Assembly: GCA_910583895.1 (NCBI GenBank)
Contig: CAJTYJ010000008.1
Coordinates: forward strand, 25,869 to 89,868
Reading direction: 5' to 3'
Length of the DNA stretch: 64,000 nt
From: an uncultured Lachnospiraceae bacterium
GTDB lineage: Bacteria; Bacillota; Clostridia; Lachnospirales; Lachnospiraceae
Shown here piece by piece: positions 32,901-40,735 of this stretch. A program made the translations under genes and the position numbers. The first letter of the stretch is position 1; each line of letters begins with the position of its first letter. The notes below the pieces were generated by a model. The model was not told where the DNA came from and did no database searches. It saw nothing but the letters and a program-made list of their open reading frames with translations.

Positions 32901-35473
32901 ATTGTGAAGGCCGGAGGATAGAGAGCAGCAGTGCCAGTCTGTATATGGAAGAGCTTGACGCAGAGCAGATGATACAGGGCAGCGCTTTGTGGTATGTACC
33001 TCTTTTGACCGAGGCAGTCTATCAGCTGCCTCTGGGAGCCGAAGATCTGGCGGGCAATGCCTCTGTGTGTATCTGGGAAAATGCAGTGATAGACCGGTCC
33101 AGTCCTGAGCTTGTATTGTCCTATGAAGTGGAAAAGTCCGGTTTTCTGGACGTCTTCCGGTATGGAAACCCGGATTTTCTCTTTGCGGACCATCGGGTGA
33201 CCATCAAAGCCTCTGCTGTGGATCCAATCTCCGGGATTCGTTTCATAAAATTTTTTTCAGAAGAGGAAGACGGAAAGACCAGAGAATATGTGCAGGAATT
33301 TTCACCTGCAGAAAAAAATATGTTTTCCGTGACGCTTCCGGCAGAAGGAGAGGACTTTAAAGGAAAGGTTACAGTACAGGCATACGACTGGTCCGGTAAC
33401 TGTATCTATAAGGAATGTGCACCGGTGGTGGAAAGCCGGCAGAAACACGACCGCACCGGAGGACTGACGATCACGACGCTGACAACGCCTGGCAGGATGG
33501 TTGGAGGAAAGGCTTATTACAATACAGATGTCCGGTTCCGGGTGCAGGCAAAAGACATGTTTTCCGGTCTGCGAAGGGTGTCACTGATGGGCGGAGCAAC
33601 GATTGTACAGGTGACAGACTATAAAAAGAAGGAGACAGAGGGAGTTGTCTGCGAATACGAAGAAGAATTTCTGCTGGAAGCAGCCGGGAACAATGAAAAT
33701 GAGGTGTTTGTAAAGGCAGAATATCAGGACTATGCGGGGCATATCAGTACAGCGGAACAAAGCTATAACATTGATATTACGCCGCCGAAGATCAGCGTGA
33801 TATATGATCTGGACACACCTTCCCACGGACAATATTATGGACAGACCAGAACTGCTACGGTGACAGTCCGGGAACGGAATCTGGATCCTGCGGATGTGGA
33901 ATTCTGGATGACAAATACAGAAGGAGGGGTGCCGCTGATCGGGAACTGGACGACTTCCGGGGAGGGAGATGATACCCTGCATGTGTGCCAGGTGACATTT
34001 GCAGAAGACGGAGATTATACTTTTTCCCTGGCGGTGACAGATCTGGCGGGCAACCGGACGGAGTACGGGCAGGCAGATGCATTCACCATTGATCAGACAG
34101 CCCCCATCCTTACCATAAGCTATGACCAGAATCAGAGTGAAAACGGATTTTATTATAAGAAAGGGAGGACTGCGTTCATCGAAGTTTTGGAACATAACTT
34201 TGACCCCTCCCTTGTGGAAGTTCTGATGACAGCGGAAGACGGAAAAGCCGCTCCTTCTCTTTCCGGCTGGGTACAGGAAGGGGATTTCAACCGGGCGGCA
34301 GTGTCTTTCACAGAAGACGGTGTCTATGGGTTTTCCATCATGGGCGTGGATCTGGCAGAAAATTCGATGGAAATCTATGAATCAGGGACATTTATCATTG
34401 ATCAGACACCGCCTAAGATCGAGATTACCGGAGTGGAGCATCAGTCGGCGAATAATCAGATGGTTGCCCCGCAGATTCGGTGCCTGGATGAAAACTATGA
34501 CATTGGGCAGACCCGAATCTGGCTGGAAAGCTTTCAAAAAGGGATTCAGGAATATGAGGGGACAAGAAGAGAACACCAGTACGGTATGGAGTGCCGAATG
34601 GAAGATTTTGCATATGTGCCGGAGATGGATGATTTGTATTGCCTGCAGGTCATGGCCTGTGATCTGGCAGGCAACCAGAGTATGGAAGAAGTGCTGTTTT
34701 CTGTAAATCGTTTTGGATCTGTCTATACGTTGGAAGAACAGACCGATTTGCTGGCGGGTGAAAAAGGAAGATACTACACCAACCAGGAACAGGATCTGAT
34801 CATTACGGAAACCAATGTGGATTCTCTTTTATTTCGGGAGATCACCTGCAACCGGGATGGGAAGATTTGTACACTTACCGAAGGAAAAGATTATACCGTC
34901 AGGACTGAGGAGATCGAAGGCGGCTGGAAACAATATCAGTATACCATCAACAAAAGCAATTTCTCAGAGGAAGGAACTTATGTACTGACCTTGTACTCTG
35001 AGGATCTGGCACAAAATCCGTCGGATAATTATACAAAAGGAAAAAAGCTGGAGTTTGCAGTGGATAAAACCGGTCCGGATATTCTGGTGTCCGGGATTGA
35101 AGACGGGGGGCAATACAGAGAAAACAGCCGCCGGATCACGGCGGATGTCCGGGATAATCTTTGTCTTTTTGGGGCAGAAGCTGTGATCAACGGAATTCCG
35201 GTCACGTATTATGCTTCAGAGGTCTTCGCAGAGGATGGCAGAATCGCTCTGACTGCGGGAAGTGCGAACCACTGGCAGACCTTGCAGGTCACAGCCCGTG
35301 ATGCGGCGGGAAATCAGACATCCACGAAAATCTGTCGTTTTTTGATTACACCCAACCTTCTGGTACAGTTTTGCATGGACAGGCCGATGTTTTATGGGAT
35401 GTGGGGAATCCTGTGTCTGGCGGCAGTTTTAGCAGGAGGCATATGGCATTTTAGAAAGAGGGGAAGAAAGTAG
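29918..35473 (+). CDS. Giant exported Ig-like repeat protein, C-terminal membrane anchor
   Basis: 1851 residues. A signal peptide (about 1-32, ending AVQA) is followed by a ~110-residue Glu/Gln/Lys/Asn-rich low-complexity stretch, then about ten or eleven Ig-like modules of roughly 110-150 residues. Module ends share the pattern xDLAGN...FxIDQTAPxxxxSY (YVIDQTAPD, FTLDQTAPV, FWLDHEAPV, LVLDRTAPV, YNIDITPPK, FTIDQTAPI, FIIDQTPPK, FAVDKTGPD), as in bacterial Ig-like surface proteins. A membrane helix near 1826-1845 and an RKRGRK tail anchor the C-terminus; there is no LPxTG. Likely a cell-surface stalk or adhesin. The AAAAGGAG ribosome site is strong. Last gene of the kinase cluster. Confidence 0.88.
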   Translation: MEKKRRKNAVWILFVLVGLFIWLCTIPAVQAEGDQEEKIEKSQVENTERKIEENMEKEPKDNIEEGQEENGKKEQKENIKDQGESQEERQREILDKDQKKDPEESQKENREESQEENQKKTQEDNIKENTEENMEEAPEEIPEEGKGESQTDPEKLPEDILPKLCAWSAVNDYGTTVTDEEGTFYFRDSLTVTLYFSESEEEEEGEKEPFVLQREGEMIPCEDGFYQDILYESGNYTYVVRDGKEELREEVLTVCAGKYEEAPIVSLHCEADPVSVEGTDYFDKDPKITIQAGAAPGIAKVEYRTEDGIYVPLFLLPEDDRYLFGVSSSLELPLTDQEKAKEGAHRYTVQVTDLLGGRQEVPIVYVIDQTAPDEKIFVSYQSDGTNPSMKNQTGIMSFISNIEERLFGKKKVSFELYVKDKISSGSEEAKASGIDWEDFKGQIGTVNEKIKIKDLVMEEEASASFFYDGISYEGYTRITGCLVLPLGEKGDVKDQLLIRRLKDRAGNVAERENLTGAVLFTLDQTAPVLSVDYGGGTVEEDAKRIFYQEDAVLSLSLKEEQYGDALDEEGQPFSPRVTITGANGLKGQITPWEQQESGALASVLFPALKEPEETVYDFLVMYEDGAGNLLEKEEGCLGNTENGCFAGYTIIVDNRPPKLIDFLIEGESKSRADGQNVYRNREGADVTIVFALEDKEAYWNPDQVQLEIFDQSTKDLAVAVGGRELQWQDEGEIHQACFAFDGSEGMGVSAYEVRLSYEDRAGNLLIGGERLRGGVTDGMYRSEIFWLDHEAPVLDLSYPKAVRLVQKENPDPMMDERDMVPRAGYIAYYDQEIEVAFSIREKCGFPVIQDGRMTDLVDFKLQVCGLKGEYSPEIDWKESKEGYEGRFVLQKEDHYTISLEYKDLAENFLQEGQEELLVSQEGIYTSPVLVLDRTAPVLQVSYVNQSLEPLDVSTLPETEGRICFSEPVYLKLELIDENLRGQEVKEVLSGLLLSDCEGRRIESSSASLYMEELDAEQMIQGSALWYVPLLTEAVYQLPLGAEDLAGNASVCIWENAVIDRSSPELVLSYEVEKSGFLDVFRYGNPDFLFADHRVTIKASAVDPISGIRFIKFFSEEEDGKTREYVQEFSPAEKNMFSVTLPAEGEDFKGKVTVQAYDWSGNCIYKECAPVVESRQKHDRTGGLTITTLTTPGRMVGGKAYYNTDVRFRVQAKDMFSGLRRVSLMGGATIVQVTDYKKKETEGVVCEYEEEFLLEAAGNNENEVFVKAEYQDYAGHISTAEQSYNIDITPPKISVIYDLDTPSHGQYYGQTRTATVTVRERNLDPADVEFWMTNTEGGVPLIGNWTTSGEGDDTLHVCQVTFAEDGDYTFSLAVTDLAGNRTEYGQADAFTIDQTAPILTISYDQNQSENGFYYKKGRTAFIEVLEHNFDPSLVEVLMTAEDGKAAPSLSGWVQEGDFNRAAVSFTEDGVYGFSIMGVDLAENSMEIYESGTFIIDQTPPKIEITGVEHQSANNQMVAPQIRCLDENYDIGQTRIWLESFQKGIQEYEGTRREHQYGMECRMEDFAYVPEMDDLYCLQVMACDLAGNQSMEEVLFSVNRFGSVYTLEEQTDLLAGEKGRYYTNQEQDLIITETNVDSLLFREITCNRDGKICTLTEGKDYTVRTEEIEGGWKQYQYTINKSNFSEEGTYVLTLYSEDLAQNPSDNYTKGKKLEFAVDKTGPDILVSGIEDGGQYRENSRRITADVRDNLCLFGAEAVINGIPVTYYASEVFAEDGRIALTAGSANHWQTLQVTARDAAGNQTSTKICRFLITPNLLVQFCMDRPMFYGMWGILCLAAVLAGGIWHFRKRGRK

Positions 35474-35481
35474 AATAGTCG

Positions 35482-35511
35482 TTGATTTTTCTGCCGGGTC
35501 AGTATTATAAT
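35482..35511 (+). promoter_or_regulatory. Promoter of rimO-pgsA-cinA-nrdG-dut
   Basis: TTGATT (35482-35487), 18-base spacer, perfect TATAAT (35506-35511), 60 bases before rimO. Confidence 0.8.
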
Positions 35512-35570
35512 ATCTTGTAGTATGGAAATTTTGGCCTGCACATTCTGACAATGCAAAGGAGACTGCATCA

Positions 35571-36914
35571 TTGACAATGAAAATACTGTTTGTATCCCTT
35601 GGCTGTGACAAAAATCTGGTGGATTCTGAAGTTATGCTGGGACTTTTATCGGACAGAGGGTATGGATTTACGGACGATGAGGAAGAAGCCGATGTTATCA
35701 TTGTGAACACCTGCTGCTTCATCGGTGATGCCAAGGAGGAGAGTGTCAACACGATCCTACAGCTGGCAGAGTACAAAAAAGAGGGCAGTGCAAAGGCACT
35801 GGTTGTAACCGGATGTCTGGCAGAGCGCTACCGGCAGGAAATTCTGGAAGAGATTCCGGAAGTGGATGCGGTACTGGGTACTACGGCTTATGATCAGATC
35901 GGGGAGGTGCTGCAAAAAGCACTGGAAGGAAAGCAGCAGCTTTTATGCCAGGATCTGAACCGGCTGGTCGTAAGTGATACAAAAAGAATACTGACCACCG
36001 GAGGTCACTACGCTTATCTGAAGATTGCCGAGGGCTGTGACAAGCGCTGTACGTATTGTATCATCCCCAAGCTTCGGGGCAGTTATCGGAGTGTTCCTTT
36101 GGAATCTCTTATCAAAGAAGCACAGGAGCTGGCAGAGCAGGGGGTAAAAGAGCTGATTTTGGTGGCGCAGGAGACAACCCGGTATGGGGTGGATCTCTAT
36201 GGAGAGAAAAGTCTGCACAAACTTTTAAAAGCCCTTTGCAGGATCCGGGGAATCCGGTGGATCCGGGTGCAGTACTGTTATCCGGAGGAGATCTATGAGG
36301 AGTTGATTTCCGTAATCCGGGAGGAACCAAAGATCTGTCATTATCTGGATCTTCCCATCCAGCATGCGTCGGATACGATCCTGCAGTCCATGGGAAGAAA
36401 GACCAGATGTCAGGAGCTAAGAGCGATCATCAAAAAGCTTCGTCGGGAGATTCCGGATATTTGTCTTCGGACAACGCTGATCAGCGGTTTTCCAGGAGAG
36501 ACCAAAGAGGACCATGAGATGCTTCTTGATTTTGTGGATGAGATGGAATTTGACCGCCTGGGCGTGTTTGCCTATTCTCCGGAAGAGGGGACAAAGGCGG
36601 CTCTGATGGAGCCGCAGGTTCCAGAAGAAGTGAAGGAAGCGCGCCGCGGCGAGATCATGGAGCTTCAGCAGGAGATTTCTTTTGAAAAAGCCCAGGATAT
36701 GATCGGCAAAGAACTCTGGTGTATGGTGGAAGGAAAGGTGGCAGATGAGTATGCTTACGTGGCGCGTACTTACAAAGATGCGCCGGATGTAGATGGTTAT
36801 CTGTTTATCCAGACCACGGCGGAACTGATGTCCGGTGATTTTGTCAAAGTGCGGGTAACCGGCGCACAGGAATATGATTTGATTGGAGAGATTGCAGATG
36901 AATTTACCGAATAA
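35571..36914 (+). CDS. rimO: Ribosomal protein S12 methylthiotransferase RimO
   Basis: Radical SAM enzyme that methylthiolates an aspartate of ribosomal protein S12. The N-terminal UPF0004 domain has three cluster cysteines (VSLGCDKN, NTCCFIGDA, TGCLAERY), the radical SAM motif is GCDKRCTYCIIP, and a C-terminal TRAM domain (WCMVEGKVADEYAYVARTY) ends the protein. 447 residues. AAAGGAG (35555-35561) is 9 bases from TTG 35571 and 15 from ATG 35577; TTG is taken as start, but the ATG is close behind and gives the usual MKILFVSLGC. It overlaps pgsA by 17 bases. Confidence 0.93.
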   Translation: MTMKILFVSLGCDKNLVDSEVMLGLLSDRGYGFTDDEEEADVIIVNTCCFIGDAKEESVNTILQLAEYKKEGSAKALVVTGCLAERYRQEILEEIPEVDAVLGTTAYDQIGEVLQKALEGKQQLLCQDLNRLVVSDTKRILTTGGHYAYLKIAEGCDKRCTYCIIPKLRGSYRSVPLESLIKEAQELAEQGVKELILVAQETTRYGVDLYGEKSLHKLLKALCRIRGIRWIRVQYCYPEEIYEELISVIREEPKICHYLDLPIQHASDTILQSMGRKTRCQELRAIIKKLRREIPDICLRTTLISGFPGETKEDHEMLLDFVDEMEFDRLGVFAYSPEEGTKAALMEPQVPEEVKEARRGEIMELQQEISFEKAQDMIGKELWCMVEGKVADEYAYVARTYKDAPDVDGYLFIQTTAELMSGDFVKVRVTGAQEYDLIGEIADEFTE

Positions 36915-37440
36915 ACTGACGGTACTCCGGGTGCTGATGATTCCCTTTTTTGTGCTGTTTGCGCTCACGGATGTGGCCGGAACTCAGAGCAGATATGTGG
37001 CGGTTCTGATTTTTATTCTGGCAAGTCTGACAGATTTGCTGGACGGAAAGATTGCAAGAAAGTATAATCTGGTGACAAATTTTGGAAAGTTTATGGATCC
37101 TCTGGCGGATAAGCTTTTGGTATGCGCGGCTCTGATCTGTCTGGTATCCAAGGGACTTCTTTCAGCCTGGATGGTGATCGTCATCATCAGCCGGGAATTT
37201 ATCATCAGTGGTTTCCGGCTGGTGGCTTCGGACAACGGTGTAGTGATTGCGGCCAATTACTGGGGAAAATTTAAGACGACGTTTCAGATGCTGATGATCA
37301 TCCTGCTGTTTTTGGATCTGGGCGGAGTTTTTGTGTGGATCGGACAGGCAGTGACATGGATCGCCCTGATTCTGACGGTTGTGTCGCTGGTTGATTATGT
37401 TATAAAAAATAAGCATGTGATATTGGAGGGGAATATTTAG
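36898..37440 (+). CDS. pgsA: CDP-diacylglycerol-glycerol-3-phosphate 3-phosphatidyltransferase
   Basis: Integral membrane enzyme making phosphatidylglycerol phosphate. The CDP-alcohol phosphotransferase signature is complete: LLDGKIARKYNLVTNFGKFMDPLADK. Five or six membrane segments. 180 residues, normal. ATG 36898 (MNLPNKLTVLRV) is the usual family start and lies within the end of rimO; the rimO-pgsA-cinA order is common in Firmicutes. With cls at 21182 it supplies the cardiolipin branch. Confidence 0.94.
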   Translation: MNLPNKLTVLRVLMIPFFVLFALTDVAGTQSRYVAVLIFILASLTDLLDGKIARKYNLVTNFGKFMDPLADKLLVCAALICLVSKGLLSAWMVIVIISREFIISGFRLVASDNGVVIAANYWGKFKTTFQMLMIILLFLDLGGVFVWIGQAVTWIALILTVVSLVDYVIKNKHVILEGNI

Positions 37441-37442
37441 TA

Positions 37443-38189
37443 ATGGAAAAGGAAACACAGAGTTATTCTTATTCAAAGACCGTGAAGATATGTGGAGTGG
37501 AAGAAAAGGAAGTCCGGGATAAGATCCGTGATCTGATGGAAGAGCAAAAACAGCTTAAGGTTACAATCCAATCCTGCCCGGGAGAAGTGGCTGTCCAGGT
37601 GGAGGCTTCCGGAGAACAGGAAGAAAAGGTAAAAGGACCGGTGAAGGCCATGGTCCGGGAGCTGAAAATCCGTTTTGGCAGCAGTATCTTTACTACCAAT
37701 GCAAAAGTGACGCTGGAGGAGACCATCGTTCAGCTGTTAAAAGAGCAGAATATGACCATCACCACAGTAGAATCCTGTACAGGCGGCATGCTCAGCGCAA
37801 GACTTACAGATGTGGCAGGTGTCTCTGAGGTCTTCAAGCAAGGATATGTGACCTATTCCAATAAAGCAAAGAGAAAACTGATCGGTGTCAAGAAGATGAC
37901 CCTGAAAAAATATACGGCAGTCAGTGAGCAGACGGCCTGGGAGATGGCCCGGGGTGGGGCGTTTCTTACGGGGGCAGATGTGTGCATCAGCGTGACCGGC
38001 TATGCGGGGCCAGAGACCGGAGATGAGGAACAGCCGGTGGGACTGGTCTATATTGGATGCAACGTAAAAGGCAAAATCGAAGTAAAAGAATTCCATTTTA
38101 AAGGAGACCGCAGGAGAATCAGAGAACTGGCGACGGTCAATGCGCTGATTGTTCTGCGCAGATGGATTCTGGAAAATTATAAAATATGA
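37443..38189 (+). CDS. cinA: CinA C-terminal domain protein (short CinA)
   Basis: The C-terminal ~165 residues are the CinA nicotinamide-nucleotide amidohydrolase domain: ESCTGGMLSARLTDVAG, FKQGYVTYSNKAKRKLIGV, AWEMARGGAFLTGADVCISVTGYAGP and PVGLVYIGC. The first ~80 residues resemble only the KH-like middle segment of CinA; the large molybdopterin-binding-like N-terminal domain is missing. It is thus a stand-alone amidohydrolase (PncC-like) with a KH-like leader, 248 residues. It lies 2 bases after pgsA; in many Firmicutes full cinA and recA follow here, but not in this window. Confidence 0.87.
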   Translation: MEKETQSYSYSKTVKICGVEEKEVRDKIRDLMEEQKQLKVTIQSCPGEVAVQVEASGEQEEKVKGPVKAMVRELKIRFGSSIFTTNAKVTLEETIVQLLKEQNMTITTVESCTGGMLSARLTDVAGVSEVFKQGYVTYSNKAKRKLIGVKKMTLKKYTAVSEQTAWEMARGGAFLTGADVCISVTGYAGPETGDEEQPVGLVYIGCNVKGKIEVKEFHFKGDRRRIRELATVNALIVLRRWILENYKI

Positions 38190-38211
38190 TCCGCAGGCGC
38201 AGGAGGGGCAT

Positions 38212-38700
38212 ATGAGATACCATAATATAACCAAAGAAGATATGTTAAACGGAGACGGACTTCGGGTGGTGCTCTGGTTTGCCGGCTGTGCTCATCACTG
38301 TAAAAACTGTCAGAATCCCATCACCTGGGATCCGGAGGGAGGACTTCCTTTTGATGAGGCGGCAAAGCAGGAGATCTTTGAAGAGCTGGAAAAAGACTAT
38401 ATCAGCGGCATTACCTTCAGCGGCGGAGATCCCCTCTATCCAGGTACGAGAGACGGACTTTTCCTGCTGATAAAAGAGATCAAGGAGCGGTATCCGAACA
38501 AGACCATCTGGCTGTACACCGGCTATCTGTGGGAGGAGATTAAGGATCTGGAACTGATTCCCTGTCTGGATGTGGTGGTGGATGGAACCTTTGTGGAAGA
38601 ACTCAAAGATAATAACCTTCCCTGGAAAGGCAGTTCCAATCAAAGAGTGATTGATGTCAAGACTACGCTGACACTAAAGAAGACCGTGCTGTACGCATGA
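38212..38700 (+). CDS. nrdG: Anaerobic ribonucleotide reductase activating protein
   Basis: Radical SAM enzyme that puts the glycyl radical on NrdD, allowing dNTP synthesis without oxygen. The CAHHCKNCQNP cysteine motif (CxxxCxxC after GC), the GITFSGGDPLYPG motif and the WLYTGYLWEE block are diagnostic. 162 residues, full length. ATG 38212 follows AGGAGGGG; the longer frame starts inside cinA. nrdD is not in the window. Followed by dut, another dNTP-pool gene. Confidence 0.94.
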   Translation: MRYHNITKEDMLNGDGLRVVLWFAGCAHHCKNCQNPITWDPEGGLPFDEAAKQEIFEELEKDYISGITFSGGDPLYPGTRDGLFLLIKEIKERYPNKTIWLYTGYLWEEIKDLELIPCLDVVVDGTFVEELKDNNLPWKGSSNQRVIDVKTTLTLKKTVLYA

Positions 38701-38725
38701 AAATACATCTGCGAGGAGACATAAA

Positions 38726-39160
38726 ATGGAAACAATCAAGATAAAATATTTTTCAGAGGAGATCGAAAGGCTGTGCTATGTGGCGGGGAAATCCGACTGG
38801 ATTGATCTGCGCGCGGCAGAGGATGTCTCGATGAAAGCAGGAGAATTTTGCTTAATTCCTCTTGGGGTGGCCATGAAGCTTCCAGAAGGCTATGAAGCCC
38901 ATGTGATCCCCAGAAGCAGCACCTATAAACATTACGGAATCCTTCAGACGAACAGCTGCGGACTCATTGACGAAAGCTATTGCGGAGACCGGGATCAGTG
39001 GTTCTTTCCGGCACTGGCCATGCGGGATACGGTGATCCATAAAAACGACCGGATCTGTCAGTTTCGGATCATGAAGCATCAGCCGGAGATATTTTTTGAA
39101 GAGACAGAGGAACTGACAGGAGAGAATCGGGGAGGATTTGGAAGTACCGGCAGACAATAA
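38726..39160 (+). CDS. dut: dUTP diphosphatase
   Basis: Hydrolyses dUTP to dUMP and keeps uracil out of DNA. The five trimeric dUTPase motifs are visible: DLRAAEDV, PRSSTYKHYGI, GLIDESYCGD, NDRICQFRI and RGGFGSTGRQ (the C-terminal P-loop-like arm). 144 residues, normal. GAGGAG lies 8 bases upstream. It precedes ppx by 19 bases and may share its transcript. Confidence 0.95.
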   Translation: METIKIKYFSEEIERLCYVAGKSDWIDLRAAEDVSMKAGEFCLIPLGVAMKLPEGYEAHVIPRSSTYKHYGILQTNSCGLIDESYCGDRDQWFFPALAMRDTVIHKNDRICQFRIMKHQPEIFFEETEELTGENRGGFGSTGRQ

Positions 39161-39179
39161 AAGGTGGAGGGGAACGATC

Positions 39180-40724
39180 ATGGCATGTGCGATGTTTGCT
39201 GCGATTGATGTTGGAAGTTATGAAGTGAATCTGAAAATCTATGAATTGTCCGCGAGAAAAGGAATCCGCGTGGTCAATCATGTCAGACACCGGATGGAAC
39301 TTGGAAAGGACACGTATGCCATCGGGAGGATCGGCACAGAACTGGTAGATGAACTGTGCAGAGTGTTTTTGGATTTTCAGCGGATTATGAAAGAGTTTGG
39401 AGTGGAGGACTACCGCGCCTGTGCCACCAGCGCTGTGCGGGAGTCTAAAAACTATGTAGTCCTTCTGGACCGGATTTACCTGAAGACCGGAATTCGCCTG
39501 GAAGTACTGAATAATTCGGAACAGCGATTTCTGGGTTATAAATCCATCGCGTCAAATTCCGAGCGGTTCCAGGAGATCATTGAAAAAGGGACCGCCATTG
39601 TGGACGTGGGGGGCGGAAGTATCCAGCTTTCTCTTTTTGACAAAGATAATCTGGTGACGACGCAGAACATCCGCCTGGGCACCCTCAGGCTTCGGGAGCG
39701 GCTGGCGGATGTGGCGGAACGGACGGTCCGGTATGCAGGTGCCATCGAAGAACTTTTGAATAATGAGATGAGAACTTACCGGAAATTCTACTTAAAGGAC
39801 CGTAACATCCGCTACATGCTTCTGGTGGGAAGCTATATTCAGTACATCAACCAGTATATTCACAAAGACCGGGAAGTCAACCAGATTACCAGGGAAGAAT
39901 TCATTACATTCTATGATGAATTTATCCAGAACGGACAGTCTGCCATGGCGGAAAAGATGGGGATAGCCATGGAGAACAGTACGCTTTTGCTTCCCACCCT
40001 GGTGATCTACAAACGGCTGTTGGAGGAATCCGGCGCCGAGTATGTGGTGATTCTGGGAATGGATCTGGGAGATGGTATGGCTTTTGACTACGCAGAGCGA
40101 AAGAAGTTACTGAAGCCAAAACATAATCTGGAAAATGACATCATCGAGTCGGCAAGAAATATTGCGAAGCGGTATCACACGAACCGGAATCACACACAGC
40201 TGATCGAGCGTCTTGCTTTGTTCCTTTTTGACAAGACAAAGTCCCTTCATGGTCTTGGAAAGCGGGAACGCCTGCTTCTGCAGATCTGTGCCCTGCTTCA
40301 CGACTGCGGAAAATACATCAATATGTCACAGGCAGCCCAGTGTTCTTACAACATCATTATGGCTACAGAGATCATCGGGCTGTCACATTTGGAGCAGGAG
40401 ATCGTGGCCAATACCGTTCGTTTTAACAGCGGAGATGTACTTGCTTTTGAAGAGCTGGCGGCCAGTTCGCTTTTGGAACGGGCAGAATATATGACGATCA
40501 TAAAGCTGGCGGCGATTCTCAGCCTTGCCAATGGTCTGGATCGAAGCCATAAGCAGAAGATCCGGGAAATCAAGGTCAGCATGAAAGACAATCATACCAT
40601 GCAGATTGTGGCGAATACCGAGGAAGATCTGACGTTGGAGCAGGCAATGTTTCCGGAAAAAGCGGATTTGTTTGAAGAAGTGTTCAGTATCCGGCCGGTG
40701 CTGAAGGCAAAGAAGCTGGGTTAG
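39180..40724 (+). CDS. ppx: Exopolyphosphatase (Ppx/GppA family) with HD domain
   Basis: Degrades polyphosphate from the ends. The ASKHA ATPase-like N-terminal domains have AAIDVGSYEVNLKIY, ACATSAVRESKN and IVDVGGGSIQLSLF; the C-terminal half has an HD-type motif (QICALLHDCGKYINMS) as in two-domain Ppx enzymes. 514 residues. ATG 39180 has GGTGGAGG upstream; the longer frame lies in dut. It is 11 bases from ppk, so synthesis and degradation of polyphosphate are paired. Confidence 0.9.
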   Translation: MACAMFAAIDVGSYEVNLKIYELSARKGIRVVNHVRHRMELGKDTYAIGRIGTELVDELCRVFLDFQRIMKEFGVEDYRACATSAVRESKNYVVLLDRIYLKTGIRLEVLNNSEQRFLGYKSIASNSERFQEIIEKGTAIVDVGGGSIQLSLFDKDNLVTTQNIRLGTLRLRERLADVAERTVRYAGAIEELLNNEMRTYRKFYLKDRNIRYMLLVGSYIQYINQYIHKDREVNQITREEFITFYDEFIQNGQSAMAEKMGIAMENSTLLLPTLVIYKRLLEESGAEYVVILGMDLGDGMAFDYAERKKLLKPKHNLENDIIESARNIAKRYHTNRNHTQLIERLALFLFDKTKSLHGLGKRERLLLQICALLHDCGKYINMSQAAQCSYNIIMATEIIGLSHLEQEIVANTVRFNSGDVLAFEELAASSLLERAEYMTIIKLAAILSLANGLDRSHKQKIREIKVSMKDNHTMQIVANTEEDLTLEQAMFPEKADLFEEVFSIRPVLKAKKLG

Positions 40725-40735
40725 GAGGAGAGAGC

